From: Pontibacter sp. Tf4 | GTDB lineage: Bacteria; Bacteroidota; Bacteroidia; Cytophagales; Hymenobacteraceae | NCBI RefSeq assembly: GCF_014212495.1 | Contig: NZ_JACKZC010000004.1 | Coordinates: forward strand, 1-64,000 | Direction of reading: 5' to 3' | Length of the DNA: 64,000 nt | Shown: one piece after another, positions 17,586 to 25,990 of the stretch | How positions within the stretch are numbered: position 1 is the first letter of the stretch | How the letters are laid out: each line of letters starts with the position of its first letter | Notes under the pieces: model-generated | What the model was told of the DNA's origin: nothing | Databases searched by the model: none | The model's input: only the letters and a program-made list of their open reading frames with translations | Program-made: the position numbers and the translations under genes

Positions 17586-17951
17586 ATGAGAAGAGACTTA
17601 GATTTAATTCGTGTAATACTGTTAGAAGTTGAAAAAGCTGAATCAATAAGTGATGGATTAGACCTCTGTATTGAAGGCTATACTGATAAAGAGATTAGTT
17701 ACCATGTTAAGTTGCTTTATCAAGCAGGTTATTTAGAAGCAAATGATGATTCTTGTAGAGAAACACCTGATAAATGGAGTCCTAAAAGTCTAACTTGGCA
17801 GGGACATGAGTTTCTTAATGCAGCCAGAGATAAAACTATATGGAATAAGGCAAAAGGAAAGATTGGAGACAAACTATCATCAGTCCCATTTGACTTCCTT
17901 AAAGCATATCTTAATCTAACTTTAAAGGAGCATTTTGGACTAGAGATTTAA
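17586..17951 (+). CDS. DUF2513 family protein
   Basis: The start was placed at the ATG of MRRDLDLIRVILL (17586) because this matches the usual N-terminus of DUF2513; an in-frame upstream ATG falls inside the preceding terminator. The 121-residue protein reads as a small winged-helix-like domain (GYTDKEISYHVKLLYQAGYL, then LTWQGHEFLNAARD), consistent with a DNA-binding or regulatory role. DUF2513 genes are often found in phages and mobile regions. The first 120 bases are about 31 percent GC, clearly below the flanking genes, and the gene contains almost no CTATAG, which suggests recent acquisition. Function unknown. Confidence 0.8.
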   Translation: MRRDLDLIRVILLEVEKAESISDGLDLCIEGYTDKEISYHVKLLYQAGYLEANDDSCRETPDKWSPKSLTWQGHEFLNAARDKTIWNKAKGKIGDKLSSVPFDFLKAYLNLTLKEHFGLEI

Positions 17952-17961
17952 GCAGGTTTAA

Positions 17962-18405
17962 TCAAAACTTCCGGATCAGGAAAACGCCTGCAATAAGTAA
18001 GATTACTCCAACTATACGGATTAGCGATACTTCTTTAACCGGAAAACCCAGCCAGCCAAAATGGTCGAAGATGACAGCGAAAATGAGCTGACTGGCAACT
18101 ATAAGCCCTATAGTAGTGGCAGCACCTAAGCGGGGAGCAACTATAACTACCGCTGTAATGTAAAATGCACCTAACAAGCCTCCAACGTATAGCCACCACT
18201 GCCCCTTAAAACCGGTAGGTTGTAATAATGCATTTCGGTCGGTGAAGAGCAGGTATAATAAGATACCCAGCGTACCAACTACAAACGAAATTAACGCTGT
18301 GAACACCGGGTTATTAGTTAAAAAATTTAGTTGGGAATTAACGCCTGTTTGTACCACTACAGCTAACCCGGCAAGCAATGCGAGAAAAAGATATAGTTCT
18401 TTCAT
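17962..18405 (-). CDS. DMT-superfamily small membrane protein (DUF606/YdcZ-like)
   Basis: The start was set at the ATG of MKELYLFLALLAG (18405), because the upstream in-frame codons run into the divergent promoter region and do not look like protein. The 147-residue product has five hydrophobic helices and the DUF606 pattern GVNSQLNFLTNNPVFTALIS near residue 23, GLLGAFYITAVVIVAPRLGA in the middle and a last helix ending VFLIRKF. Members are small inner-membrane transporter-like proteins of unknown substrate. It converges on the DUF2513 gene and is divergent from the ChaN-like gene. Confidence 0.82.
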   Translation of the reverse strand: MKELYLFLALLAGLAVVVQTGVNSQLNFLTNNPVFTALISFVVGTLGILLYLLFTDRNALLQPTGFKGQWWLYVGGLLGAFYITAVVIVAPRLGAATTIGLIVASQLIFAVIFDHFGWLGFPVKEVSLIRIVGVILLIAGVFLIRKF

Positions 18406-18511
18406 TTTTGAATCGTGAGGGTTGAAGATACGAAAGAGCTGTAAAATCAGCTTATTTGATTTGCATTGGGAATTTGTATATTGCTGTACTCTAAAACTAT
18501 AGTTCCGGATA

Positions 18512-19390
18512 ATGCGCACCGTACTTATAAATCTACTTCTGTTTTTTATGGCAGCAACTATAGCCACAGCCCAGGACAAACCTGCTTACAAGCTCTTTAC
18601 TAAAGATGGCAAAGAAGTGAAGTACAGCAAAATGCTGGATGAGCTGAAAAAAGCCGAAGTAGTGCTGTTTGGCGAGCAGCACAACGACCCGATTGCGCAT
18701 TGGTTGCAGCTGGAAGTGGCCAAAGACCTGCACAAAACCCACGGGCAAAAATTAAGCATTGGCGCCGAAATGTTTGAAACCGATGTGCAACTGGTGCTGG
18801 ACGAATACCTGAGCGGTAAAGTAGCCGAGAACAATTTTGAGCAGGAAGCAAGGCCGTGGCCCAACTATAAAACAGACTATAAACCGATCGTTAAGTTCGC
18901 TAAAGAAGCTGGCATTCCCGTGTTGGCAACCAATGTGCCGCGTCGCTATGCGGCTATAGTTTCGAAGGGCAGTTTAAGCGCACTGGAAGGACTGACACCT
19001 GAAGCCAAAGCCTTTATCGCACCATTGCCTATAGTGGTAGATATGAACCTGCCAGGCTATCAGAACATGTTGAGTATGTTCGGCGGCAGCACACACGGCA
19101 ATACCAAGGCCGAAAACATAGTGCAGGCCCAGGCCCTGAAAGATGCTACGATGGCGCACGTTATACTGGGGCAAACAACCAAAGGCAACAAACTGCTGCA
19201 CCTGAACGGCGCTTACCACTCCGATAACTTCGAAGGCATTTACTGGTACCTGAAGCAAAAACAGCCAAATCTGAAAGTAGCAACAATTACGACGGTAACG
19301 CAGGAGGACCTGAAAAAGCTAAGCGAAGAGCACCTGCAAAAGGCTGATTTTATACTGGTAGTGCCCGCTGCCATGACCAAAACATATTAG
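18512..19390 (+). CDS. ChaN-like haem-binding protein
   Basis: The 292-residue protein starts with a cleavable signal peptide (VLINLLLFFMAATIATAQ). It carries the ChaN-family VVLFGEQHNDPIAHWLQ motif near residue 50, FEQEARPWPNYKTDY near residue 110 and a C-terminal LLHLNGAYHSDNFEGI near residue 230. ChaN of Campylobacter binds haem as a dimer on the outer membrane and is iron-regulated; no lipobox cysteine is seen here, so this homologue is probably periplasmic. Iron acquisition is an inference from the family. An exact AACTATAGTT sits just before the start (18495-18504). Confidence 0.8.
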   Translation: MRTVLINLLLFFMAATIATAQDKPAYKLFTKDGKEVKYSKMLDELKKAEVVLFGEQHNDPIAHWLQLEVAKDLHKTHGQKLSIGAEMFETDVQLVLDEYLSGKVAENNFEQEARPWPNYKTDYKPIVKFAKEAGIPVLATNVPRRYAAIVSKGSLSALEGLTPEAKAFIAPLPIVVDMNLPGYQNMLSMFGGSTHGNTKAENIVQAQALKDATMAHVILGQTTKGNKLLHLNGAYHSDNFEGIYWYLKQKQPNLKVATITTVTQEDLKKLSEEHLQKADFILVVPAAMTKTY

Positions 19391-19458
19391 GCTGTAAAAC
19401 ACCAAAGCCCGGCGGTTAGGCCAGGCTCTGATGATATGAAGAGAAAAAAGGTAACGTA

Positions 19459-19806
19459 TTAAGCAGAGAATGAGCTTCCGCAACCGCAGGTGCTTTTTGC
19501 CTGTGGGTTGTTAAAGGTAAATCCGCGGGCGTTCAAGCCGTCCTGAAAATCTACTTCCATGCCCATTACATACATGCCATGCTTTTTGTCCATGATCAGG
19601 GTAACACCTTCTAACTGAAAGGTCTCATCCGATTCTTTTGGTTTATCAAAACCAAGCAGGTACGACATGCCCGAGCAACCGCCGCCCTGCACACCAATGC
19701 GCAGTCCGTAGTCAGCCGGCACGTTCTTCTCGGCCATAATATTTTTAACTTCCGCTAAAGCTTTCTCAGTTATCGTAATAGGAGCTGTTCTTACTTCTGT
19801 TGCCAT
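19459..19806 (-). CDS. A-type iron-sulfur carrier (IscA/ErpA/HesB family)
   Basis: The start was set at the ATG of MATEVRTAPITIT (19806); nine upstream in-frame codons are unlikely to be coding. The 115-residue protein has the three family cysteines: GGGCSGMSY near residue 52 and the C-terminal CGCGSSFSA. It transfers Fe-S clusters to apo-proteins in the cytoplasm. It stands alone, with no isc or suf genes nearby. Whether it is the IscA, ErpA or SufA type cannot be decided here. Confidence 0.92.
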   Translation of the reverse strand: MATEVRTAPITITEKALAEVKNIMAEKNVPADYGLRIGVQGGGCSGMSYLLGFDKPKESDETFQLEGVTLIMDKKHGMYVMGMEVDFQDGLNARGFTFNNPQAKSTCGCGSSFSA

Positions 19807-19962
19807 AGTTGTTTTGTTTCTAACAGGTAGCAAAGTTACGCATTTCTGAAGATATATACGTACCAGTGTTATGCCTTACTATCTAAACAGCTACAGGGCA
19901 AAAATGATTTCAGGAACATTAAATTAATTTTTTACGATATTTAACGTTCTAAAACCGATACC

Positions 19963-20484
19963 ATGGAACTGATCATAGATATTCTGAAAATTACGATTCC
20001 GGGGCTGATTGTAGCCATTGCCATGTATAAACTGGTGCAAAACCAGACCGAGCGCGACTATAAACTACGCCTGATGGAGTTGAAACAGAAAAACGGCGAA
20101 GTCGTGATTCCGATCCGCTTGCAGGCCTACGAGCGCATAGTGCTGTTGCTCGAGCGCATCACACCAAGCAACCTGCTGCTGCGTGTAAGCGGCGCCGGCC
20201 ATACGGCTTCTGATTACCACCGCATGCTTTTAAGCGAAATCCGCAACGAGTTCAGCCACAACATGTCGCAGCAGGTGTATATGAGCGAGCAGGCCTGGCA
20301 GCAGGTAAAACACGCCCGCGAAGATGTTGTGAACCTGATCAACAAGACCTACCAGGAAATGGAAGACAAATCAAAAGGTACGGACCTTGCCAAACGTATC
20401 CTGGAAGCCATTCTCGCCAGCGAAAACGACCCTACCGCCCGCGCTATCGGTTTTGTAAAGCAGGAGATTGCGCAGGTGTTTTAG
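19963..20484 (+). CDS. Bacteroidota-conserved membrane-anchored protein of unknown function
   Basis: The 173-residue protein has one N-terminal transmembrane helix (ILKITIPGLIVAIAMYKLV) followed by a soluble helical domain with IPIRLQAYERIVLLLERI, a central SDYHRMLLSEIRNEFSHN and a coiled C-terminus. I recognise this as a protein type common in Cytophagales and Flavobacteriia (DUF7935-like), but no function is known. The conserved YERIVLLLERI helix and EFSHN motif suggest a protein-interaction role at the inner membrane. It is monocistronic. Confidence 0.7.
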   Translation: MELIIDILKITIPGLIVAIAMYKLVQNQTERDYKLRLMELKQKNGEVVIPIRLQAYERIVLLLERITPSNLLLRVSGAGHTASDYHRMLLSEIRNEFSHNMSQQVYMSEQAWQQVKHAREDVVNLINKTYQEMEDKSKGTDLAKRILEAILASENDPTARAIGFVKQEIAQVF

Positions 20485-20544
20485 TCGGAAGTTTGTCGTG
20501 AGTTTTACGGAATACCAGTACTGCTGACTATAGTTTGATAAGCT

Positions 20545-20745
20545 ATAGTTTCCCTATTGGTCCTGTCGAGCATTCTTGAGACGTGAGTCGAAAAGAGCCA
20601 GCGTAGCTATAGACATCTTACGTGTCATATAGTTCTTTCCCTCTCATTTGTCATTTCGAGTGTAGCGAGAAATCTATCTCAGACTATTGTTTGTGAAGAC
20701 CTCACAATGTGCGCAGCTCCTGTGAGTGTCTGGTGATATAGTTTG
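20545..20745. repeat. Dispersed imperfect palindromes (TCATTTCGAG...AGAAATCT type)
   Basis: TCATTTCGAGTGTAGCGAGA followed by AATCT (20651-20675) is a well-known short palindromic repeat of Bacteroidota genomes. A related degenerate unit (TCGAGCATTCTTGAGACG) lies at about 20575-20594. No ORF is credible here. Confidence 0.6.
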
Positions 20746-21084
20746 TTTTGCCTACTGCTGGAACCAAGCCGTTCATTTCATAGCCACTCTTCATCCAGGG
20801 AGCTCTACTTACCTACAGTTTTATAGTTAAATTGGCTCCCTCCTGGGCCGGGAGGCCCCGTCTTCGGGCATCGCGCGGTGTACATTTCCTTTGCTCGTTC
20901 CTCGCAATGGCTGCGCCACCGGAAATCTACAAGGCGCTCAACCCAAAGACTGATAACACATTCGATAGTAGATGCCTTAACTATAGTTTGCTTATTAATT
21001 CTTAGTTCAAGCAGAGCGTCCTTTCTCGTGGTTGTAATTCCAAAGGGACAGGTGAACCTGTCCAATCTTGGGTTGTAACTATAG
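20746..21084 (+). repeat. 340-bp structured intergenic repeat, copy A
   Basis: This block is alignable end to end with 29859-30198. Shared landmarks are TTTGCCTACTGCTGG, GGGAGCTCTA, ACCTACAGTTTTATAGTT, CCGGGAGGCCCCGTCTTCGG, AAGGCGCTCAAC, AAAGACTGATA and a terminal hairpin. Visible stems are GGGAGC/GCTCCC (20798-20803 with 20835-20840), CCCG/CGGG around TCTT, ATTTCC/GGAAAT, and GGACAGG-tgaa-CCTGTCC (21046-21063). The last is replaced in the other copy by a differently sequenced but equally perfect stem. The strand is arbitrary. No coding frame is shared between the copies, so it is an RNA-like or palindromic DNA element. Confidence 0.7.
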
Positions 21085-21393
21085 AACTATAGCTGGCAAC
21101 TATAGCAAAGACGGAGACTGTCCCCTTGAGGGGACTATAGGGGTGTTAAAGCAGCAACTATGAAACTATAGCTCAAACTTTAGCTAAGGCAGTAGAAGCT
21201 CCCCTCCTTAGACAGGGAGGGGTTAGGGGTGGTTGGACCAACCGTAACGATGAAACTATAGCTCAAACTATAACTATAGCAGCACTTCCCCTCTGTGGTA
21301 GGGGATTTAAAACTATAGAACGATGCCTACAACTATAGCAAACCCTGAAATCATGTAAAATCCACAAAATCCCCTTAATACTGGTCCGGACAG
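21085..21393. repeat. CTATAG-rich spacer with three CCCCTC/GAGGGG hairpins
   Basis: Three related units are present: TCCCCT-tg-AGGGGA (21121-21134), CCCCTCC...GGAGGGG (21201-21222) followed by TTAGGGGTGG, and TCCCCT...AGGGGA (21287-21305). About eight CTATAG sites lie between them. The end (21350-21385) has the AAAATCC-type degenerate repeat also seen at 30316-30347. No gene is seen. Confidence 0.65.
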
Positions 21394-22536
21394 TTACCCG
21401 TTCACCTCAGCCAACTGGGCTTTGATGATCTTCTGGTAAAAGGCTTCGTAGAGCGGTACAATCTTCTCGATATCGAAGTCGTGGGCGCGGGCGAGGGCAT
21501 TGGCTTTGAAGGTTGGCAGGTTCTCGTCTGATAAAACAAAAAGCGCATTCTGTACCATGCTTTCCACATCACCTACAGCACTAACAAAACCGGTCACACC
21601 GTTTATGTTCAGTTCTGGTATACCGCCGGCATCTGTGGAGATAACCGGAACTTCGCAGGCCATGGCTTCCAGAGCAGCCAAACCAAAGCTTTCTTTTTCA
21701 GACGGCATCAGGAACAGGTCTGCTATAGAGAGTACTTCCTCCACGGCTTCCAGCTTACCTAAAAACCGTACATCGTTATAAATGCCCAGTTCGCGGCAGA
21801 GTTTCTCCATTTTTGGTCTTTCAGGGCCGTCACCCACCAGCAGCAGCTTACTTGGTATACGCTGGTGTACTTTGCTGAAGATCAGGATCACATCCTCCAC
21901 GCGTTTTACCGAGCGGAAGTTAGAGGTGTGCACCAGCAGTTTTTCATTGTTCGGGCTGATGGCAGTGCGGAAATGCTCTTTCTTCTGGCGCTTGAATTTG
22001 TCCAGGTTAATGAAGTTCGGGATTACCTCGATATCCTTCTCTATAGGGAAGAATTCATAGGTCTCCGTGCGTAGGCTGTCTGAAACCGCTGTTACTCCGT
22101 CCGACTGGTTAATGCTGAACGTAACAACCGGCTCAAACGACGCATCTTTGCCCACCAGCGTTATATCAGTGCCATGCAGCGTGGTGATTACCGGAATATT
22201 GATGCCCTGGGTTTTTAAGATCTGCTTAGCCATATAAGCCGCCGAAGCGTGCGGAATTGCATAATGCACATGCAGCACATCCAGCTTCTCAAACTTTACA
22301 ATGTCTACCATTTTGCTCGACAGCGCCAGCTCGTAAGGCGGGTACTGGAACAGCGGATACGAGGGAATATATACTTCGTGATAGAACAGGTTCTCGTTAA
22401 AGAAATCGAGGCGGGCGGGCTGGCTATAGGTTATAAAGTGCACCTGGTGGCCTTTCAGGGCCAGGGCTTTGCCAAGCTCGGTGGCTACAACACCACTTCC
22501 CCCAAATGTAGGGTAACAGACAATACCGATCTTCAT
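21394..22536 (-). CDS. bshA: N-acetyl-alpha-D-glucosaminyl L-malate synthase (bacillithiol synthesis)
   Basis: The start was placed at the ATG of MKIGIVCYPTFGGSG (22536), the family-typical N-terminus. The 380-residue GT4 enzyme joins UDP-GlcNAc to L-malate, the first step of bacillithiol synthesis. Recognisable segments are CYPTFGGSGVVATELGK, HVHYAIPHASAAYM near residue 98, LVHTSNFRSVKRVEDV, and the donor-binding PSEKESFGLAALEAMAC. This shows that the organism uses bacillithiol as low-molecular-weight thiol. BshB and BshC are not in the window. The gene follows the GH3 fusion gene on the same strand after 75 bases. Confidence 0.93.
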   Translation of the reverse strand: MKIGIVCYPTFGGSGVVATELGKALALKGHQVHFITYSQPARLDFFNENLFYHEVYIPSYPLFQYPPYELALSSKMVDIVKFEKLDVLHVHYAIPHASAAYMAKQILKTQGINIPVITTLHGTDITLVGKDASFEPVVTFSINQSDGVTAVSDSLRTETYEFFPIEKDIEVIPNFINLDKFKRQKKEHFRTAISPNNEKLLVHTSNFRSVKRVEDVILIFSKVHQRIPSKLLLVGDGPERPKMEKLCRELGIYNDVRFLGKLEAVEEVLSIADLFLMPSEKESFGLAALEAMACEVPVISTDAGGIPELNINGVTGFVSAVGDVESMVQNALFVLSDENLPTFKANALARAHDFDIEKIVPLYEAFYQKIIKAQLAEVNG

Positions 22537-22611
22537 AGTAGTTGGAATACGCTGTAAACAACAAGTGCAGCTAACTTTTGTTGCTGCACTCGCCAAATTT
22601 AGAATAAAAAT

Positions 22612-25563
22612 TTATGTTTTTGGTATGATCGCTTTATAGATCACATCATGAATACGGGTACGGATGTTATATTTTACCAGCTTGGTATTGCCAGCGTCCG
22701 GATACACTCTGTTAGACAGGAAGATATAGATCAGGTTGTTATCCGGATCTACCCAGGCGCCGGTGCCGGTAAAGCCGGTGTGGCCGTAGGTATTAAGCGA
22801 TGCCATGTTTGAAGTAGGGCCGTTGCCATCCGGGGCAGGCTTATCCCAGCCCAGGCCGCGGCGGCTGTTCTTGTATTGCTTTTTGGCAAATTCTGTCACT
22901 ACATCGGTGGTATAAAATTTATGTCCGCCATACTCGCCGTGCTGCAGGTTCATTTGCATGAGCTTTGCCAGGTCGTTGGCGTTAGAGAACAACCCTGCAT
23001 GGCCGCCTACACCACCCAGCATAGCAGCACCCTGGTCGTGCACCGTTCCCCAAACCAGCGATTTACGGAAATAGTTATCGTCCTCGGTTGGGGCAATCCT
23101 TTCGCGTGGGAGCTTCAGCAGCGGATTATAAGTAAGCGTGCTCATGCCCAGCGGCGCATAAAAATTCTGCTCCAAAAACTCATCCAGCGGCTGATTCAGC
23201 ATGTGCTCGGCCATACGCTTCATAATATAAAAGCCCAGGTCGCTGTACTTATATTCGTAGCTCTTCGCGCCTTTTTTCATAGTCAGCAACTTCGAGTCAA
23301 CGGTCCAGGCCCAAAGCGAATCTTCCATCGTTTTAAGCGAGTAAATGCCCGGTGTCACTTCGTTCGGGAATACATCTGTCTGCGTGCTGGCGTAATATAC
23401 CTGGTCCAGGGTGCGGTTATCCATTGTTTTCTGCCAGTGCGGCAGCGTTGCCTGCAGGCCGGCCTGGTGCGTTAATATATCCCGTAAAACAAGTCCTTCC
23501 TTGTTGGTGCCTTTCAGCTCGGGCAGGTACGCCGATATCTTCTCGTCCAGGTTGATCTTGCCCTGGTCTTTGAGGAACATCACGGCCTGCAACGTGGCAG
23601 CTACTTTCGTGATAGAGGCAATGTCGTAAACAGTGTTACCTGTAACCGGCTTTGTTTTTTCGTAAGTATAATGGCCGTACGATTTATTGAACACCACCGT
23701 ACCATCTTTTACTACCAGTACCTGCGCTCCTGGCGTAGCGGCGTAAGCAATGGCTTCGAGGGCAATGTTGTCGATCTGGGCAAGTACTTTAGAGCTCATG
23801 CCTACACTTTCAGGTACGCCATATTTTAACCTGTGTAAAGACGCGGTCTCGATGCCTGTGCCGGACTTGAATTTAGCTGAAGCTGTAACCGGTAACTTAC
23901 CTTTTACGGCACGTGCGCCAAACAAAGCCTGCGCCATCAGCGACTGCGATACCGGGTTATCCTCATAGCCAACAGTAAGCCAGTCAGCTGCTTCAAAGAA
24001 TTTTAAACTATAGGCATTGCCCATCACCGCTACCACAATCTTTTTATCTGTGCGCTCCTGCAGGTATTGGATAAAAGCACGCGTGCCTACCCCGATCCCG
24101 AAATCTTTGGCAGGGGTACTGTTCATGTTATGGATGCTCACGATCACTACATCATGGCCTTCTAACTGCGGAATGATGTTGGTGAAAGCAGAATCCGGGG
24201 CAAAACGGTTGGAGATGGAGAATTTAGCAACCGGCGCATAGTTGCCCAGTATTTCCTGGAACTTGTTGTCCGGGGCCACGCCTACCGCCACCGATGCAAT
24301 GCTCAGTGTATCCAGGTTACGGAACGGCAGCAGGTTGTTTTTATTCTCTACTATAGTAACAGCGTGCTCGTATAGTTGCTCCTGCACCACAGTGGCCAGC
24401 GGGCGGTTCATATCCTGTTTCAGGTTGGCCAGTTGCACCGGCTTATAGTTGTTAAGGCCTACCCAGTACTTGGCATGTAAAATTTTGCGCACGCGCTGGT
24501 TCAATTCCACGGTATCAATCTGCCCGGCAGCAATGGCTTCTTTTATCTTGCTGATTGCTGTAGGCACATCTTCCGGGAAAAGCAGCACATCGTTACCGGC
24601 CAGCAAGGCTTTCAGGTCTACTTCGCCGGGCTTGTAGTAGTTGGCAACGCCTTTCATGTTCAGGGCATCAGTAAACACCAGGCCCTTATACTTCATTTTT
24701 TCTTTTAAAAGACCTGTAACAAGCGGTTTTGAAAGCGTAGTAGCCAGGTTTTTGGTGCTGTCGATCTGAGGCATGTACAGGTGTGCCACCATTACGCCCA
24801 TTACACCGGCTTCAAAAGATTTCTTGAACGGATAAAGCTCTACTTCTGTCAGGCGCTTCATGTCGTGTTTGATTACCGGCAAGGCCAGGTGCGAGTCGGT
24901 GTCAGTGTCGCCGTGGCCGGGGAAGTGCTTGGCAACAGCTATAACGCCATGGTCCTGCAGGCCTTTAATGTAAGCTATACCACGTTTGGTCACTTCTTCT
25001 TTCGATTCGCCGAACGAGCGGTTCCCAATTACCGGGTTAGCAGCATTCACGTTCACATCCAGTACCGGCGAAAAGCTGACGTTCACGCCCAGGCGCTTCA
25101 TTTTCAGGGCTATTTCACGGCCCATCAGGTACACGTATTTTTCGTCGTTCATGGCGCCCAGCGTCATCTGGCGGGCAAAGTGTGTGCTGCTATCAAGGCG
25201 CATGCTAAGGCCCCATTCGGCGTCCATGGCAATCAGCATAGGTACTTTGGCCTGGGCCTGCAGGCGGTTGTTCAAACGGGCCTGTCGCTCCGGGCCGCCC
25301 TGCATAAACATAATCCCGCCAATGCCATAGCGCGCTACCAGCGTATCAAGCTCACGGAAGTGTTTTTCGTCTTTATTAGAATAGGCGGCCACCATAAAAA
25401 GCTGGCCAAGGCGCTGGTCAGGTGTCATGGAGTTAAAGACACTATCTACCCAGTTTTTCTCTTTTAAACCCACCACAATTTCTTCTGATGGCTTTAACGA
25501 CATCAGAGGGCCCATCCCGAGAAAAATAAGTATAAGTAATCCTAAACTAAAACTCTTCAACAT
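22612..25563 (-). CDS. GH3 beta-N-acetylhexosaminidase / serine beta-lactamase-like fusion
   Basis: The 983-residue protein has an N-terminal hydrophobic signal/anchor (LGLLILIFLGMGPLMS), a GH3 domain with VAKHFPGHGDTDTDSH near residue 212 (NagZ-type catalytic His-Asp) and VFTDALNMKGV near residue 300, a GH3 C-terminal domain to about residue 575, and a class C beta-lactamase/transpeptidase domain from about residue 600. The latter has DIASITKVAATL (catalytic Ser-x-x-Lys), YKYSDLGFY (Tyr-Ser-Asp motif) and HTGFTGTG (final triad). It probably acts on muropeptides in the periplasm, combining glycoside cleavage with a peptidase or amidase-like function. The architecture is known in Bacteroidota; the lactamase-domain substrate is not established. 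Confidence 0.9.
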   Translation of the reverse strand: MLKSFSLGLLILIFLGMGPLMSLKPSEEIVVGLKEKNWVDSVFNSMTPDQRLGQLFMVAAYSNKDEKHFRELDTLVARYGIGGIMFMQGGPERQARLNNRLQAQAKVPMLIAMDAEWGLSMRLDSSTHFARQMTLGAMNDEKYVYLMGREIALKMKRLGVNVSFSPVLDVNVNAANPVIGNRSFGESKEEVTKRGIAYIKGLQDHGVIAVAKHFPGHGDTDTDSHLALPVIKHDMKRLTEVELYPFKKSFEAGVMGVMVAHLYMPQIDSTKNLATTLSKPLVTGLLKEKMKYKGLVFTDALNMKGVANYYKPGEVDLKALLAGNDVLLFPEDVPTAISKIKEAIAAGQIDTVELNQRVRKILHAKYWVGLNNYKPVQLANLKQDMNRPLATVVQEQLYEHAVTIVENKNNLLPFRNLDTLSIASVAVGVAPDNKFQEILGNYAPVAKFSISNRFAPDSAFTNIIPQLEGHDVVIVSIHNMNSTPAKDFGIGVGTRAFIQYLQERTDKKIVVAVMGNAYSLKFFEAADWLTVGYEDNPVSQSLMAQALFGARAVKGKLPVTASAKFKSGTGIETASLHRLKYGVPESVGMSSKVLAQIDNIALEAIAYAATPGAQVLVVKDGTVVFNKSYGHYTYEKTKPVTGNTVYDIASITKVAATLQAVMFLKDQGKINLDEKISAYLPELKGTNKEGLVLRDILTHQAGLQATLPHWQKTMDNRTLDQVYYASTQTDVFPNEVTPGIYSLKTMEDSLWAWTVDSKLLTMKKGAKSYEYKYSDLGFYIMKRMAEHMLNQPLDEFLEQNFYAPLGMSTLTYNPLLKLPRERIAPTEDDNYFRKSLVWGTVHDQGAAMLGGVGGHAGLFSNANDLAKLMQMNLQHGEYGGHKFYTTDVVTEFAKKQYKNSRRGLGWDKPAPDGNGPTSNMASLNTYGHTGFTGTGAWVDPDNNLIYIFLSNRVYPDAGNTKLVKYNIRTRIHDVIYKAIIPKT

Positions 25564-25584
25564 CCTGCGTTGGCATTATATATA

Positions 25585-25615
25585 TTGGAACAAGTCGAAA
25601 TTAAGCCTATTTTTG
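25585..25615 (+). promoter_or_regulatory. Strong Bacteroidota-type promoter pointing to a non-coding stretch
   Basis: TTG at 25585-25587, a 20-base spacer and TATTTTTG at 25608-25615 match the consensus closely. The predicted RNA would start at about 25620 and read 370 bases before mutL. Confidence 0.65.
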
Positions 25616-25617
25616 CA

Positions 25618-25790
25618 AAAGGCGGTTAGGGGAAACCGGGATAAATCCGGCGCGTCGGAACGATCTCAGAAAGCTGCCCGAATGCTCAAAATAATTGAGT
25701 GGGTGGCTTAATGCTGTGTTACAGAAAGAAGTGTAAACCAAAGCCTTTATGCTGCTAACGACCCGCGGCCCCAAATCCGTACATGCTAAT
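25618..25790 (+). ncRNA. Candidate structured non-coding RNA or leader upstream of mutL
   Basis: Downstream of the promoter, the sequence is GC-richer than its AT-rich surroundings and rich in small stems: CGGTT-aggggа-like (CGGTT/AACCG, 25623-25638), CCGG-gataaat-CCGG with pairing AT/AT, CTCAA-aataa-TTGAG (about 25685-25699), and a nested pair GGCTT...AAGCC enclosing TTACA-gaaagaag-TGTAA (about 25706-25748). No ORF of credible length or codon use is present on either strand. It does not match tmRNA, SRP RNA, RNase P RNA, or any riboswitch I can recall. The 3' end is uncertain. Confidence 0.4.
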
Positions 25791-25990
25791 TTTGCAAATT
25801 TAAGGATACAACAACTGGTCTTTTTTGAAGTTCCCTGCTGCTGATTATCAATCCGTCTGTAAATTAGTAATAAATTTTCATCAGAATAAGTTCTGTTTCT
25901 ACAAAATAGTAAAAGTCAAAAATCCGGCCGCTTTTTTAAAGAGCCGTAATTTTGGCCAAGATAGTTCGATTTTAATTAGCCAGATACCGG
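25791..25990. other. AT-rich stretch before mutL
   Basis: Contains a second TTTTGCAAA (25791-25799) and a TAATTTTGG (about 25946-25954) that could be a -7 element for mutL. No gene seen. Confidence 0.4.

Noticed and set aside
20805..21065. Minus-strand ORF of 86 codons in repeat copy A
   Set aside because: The translation (CPKTGPPGPGG and similar) comes from a structured repeat; the homologous block in copy B has a different frame with stops.
20746..21084. Insertion sequence remnant
   Set aside because: There is no transposase fragment, no terminal inverted repeat pair at the edges, and no obvious target duplication in either copy.
24781..25467. Plus-strand ORF of 228 codons
   Set aside because: It overlaps the GH3 domain on the other strand, which has conserved motifs.
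25618..25700. Cobalamin riboswitch
   Set aside because: The GGGGAAACCGG...AAATCCGG stretch resembles its core, but the upstream paired arms and the B12 box (GCCAGGAGACCTGCC-like) are missing and no cobalamin gene is nearby.
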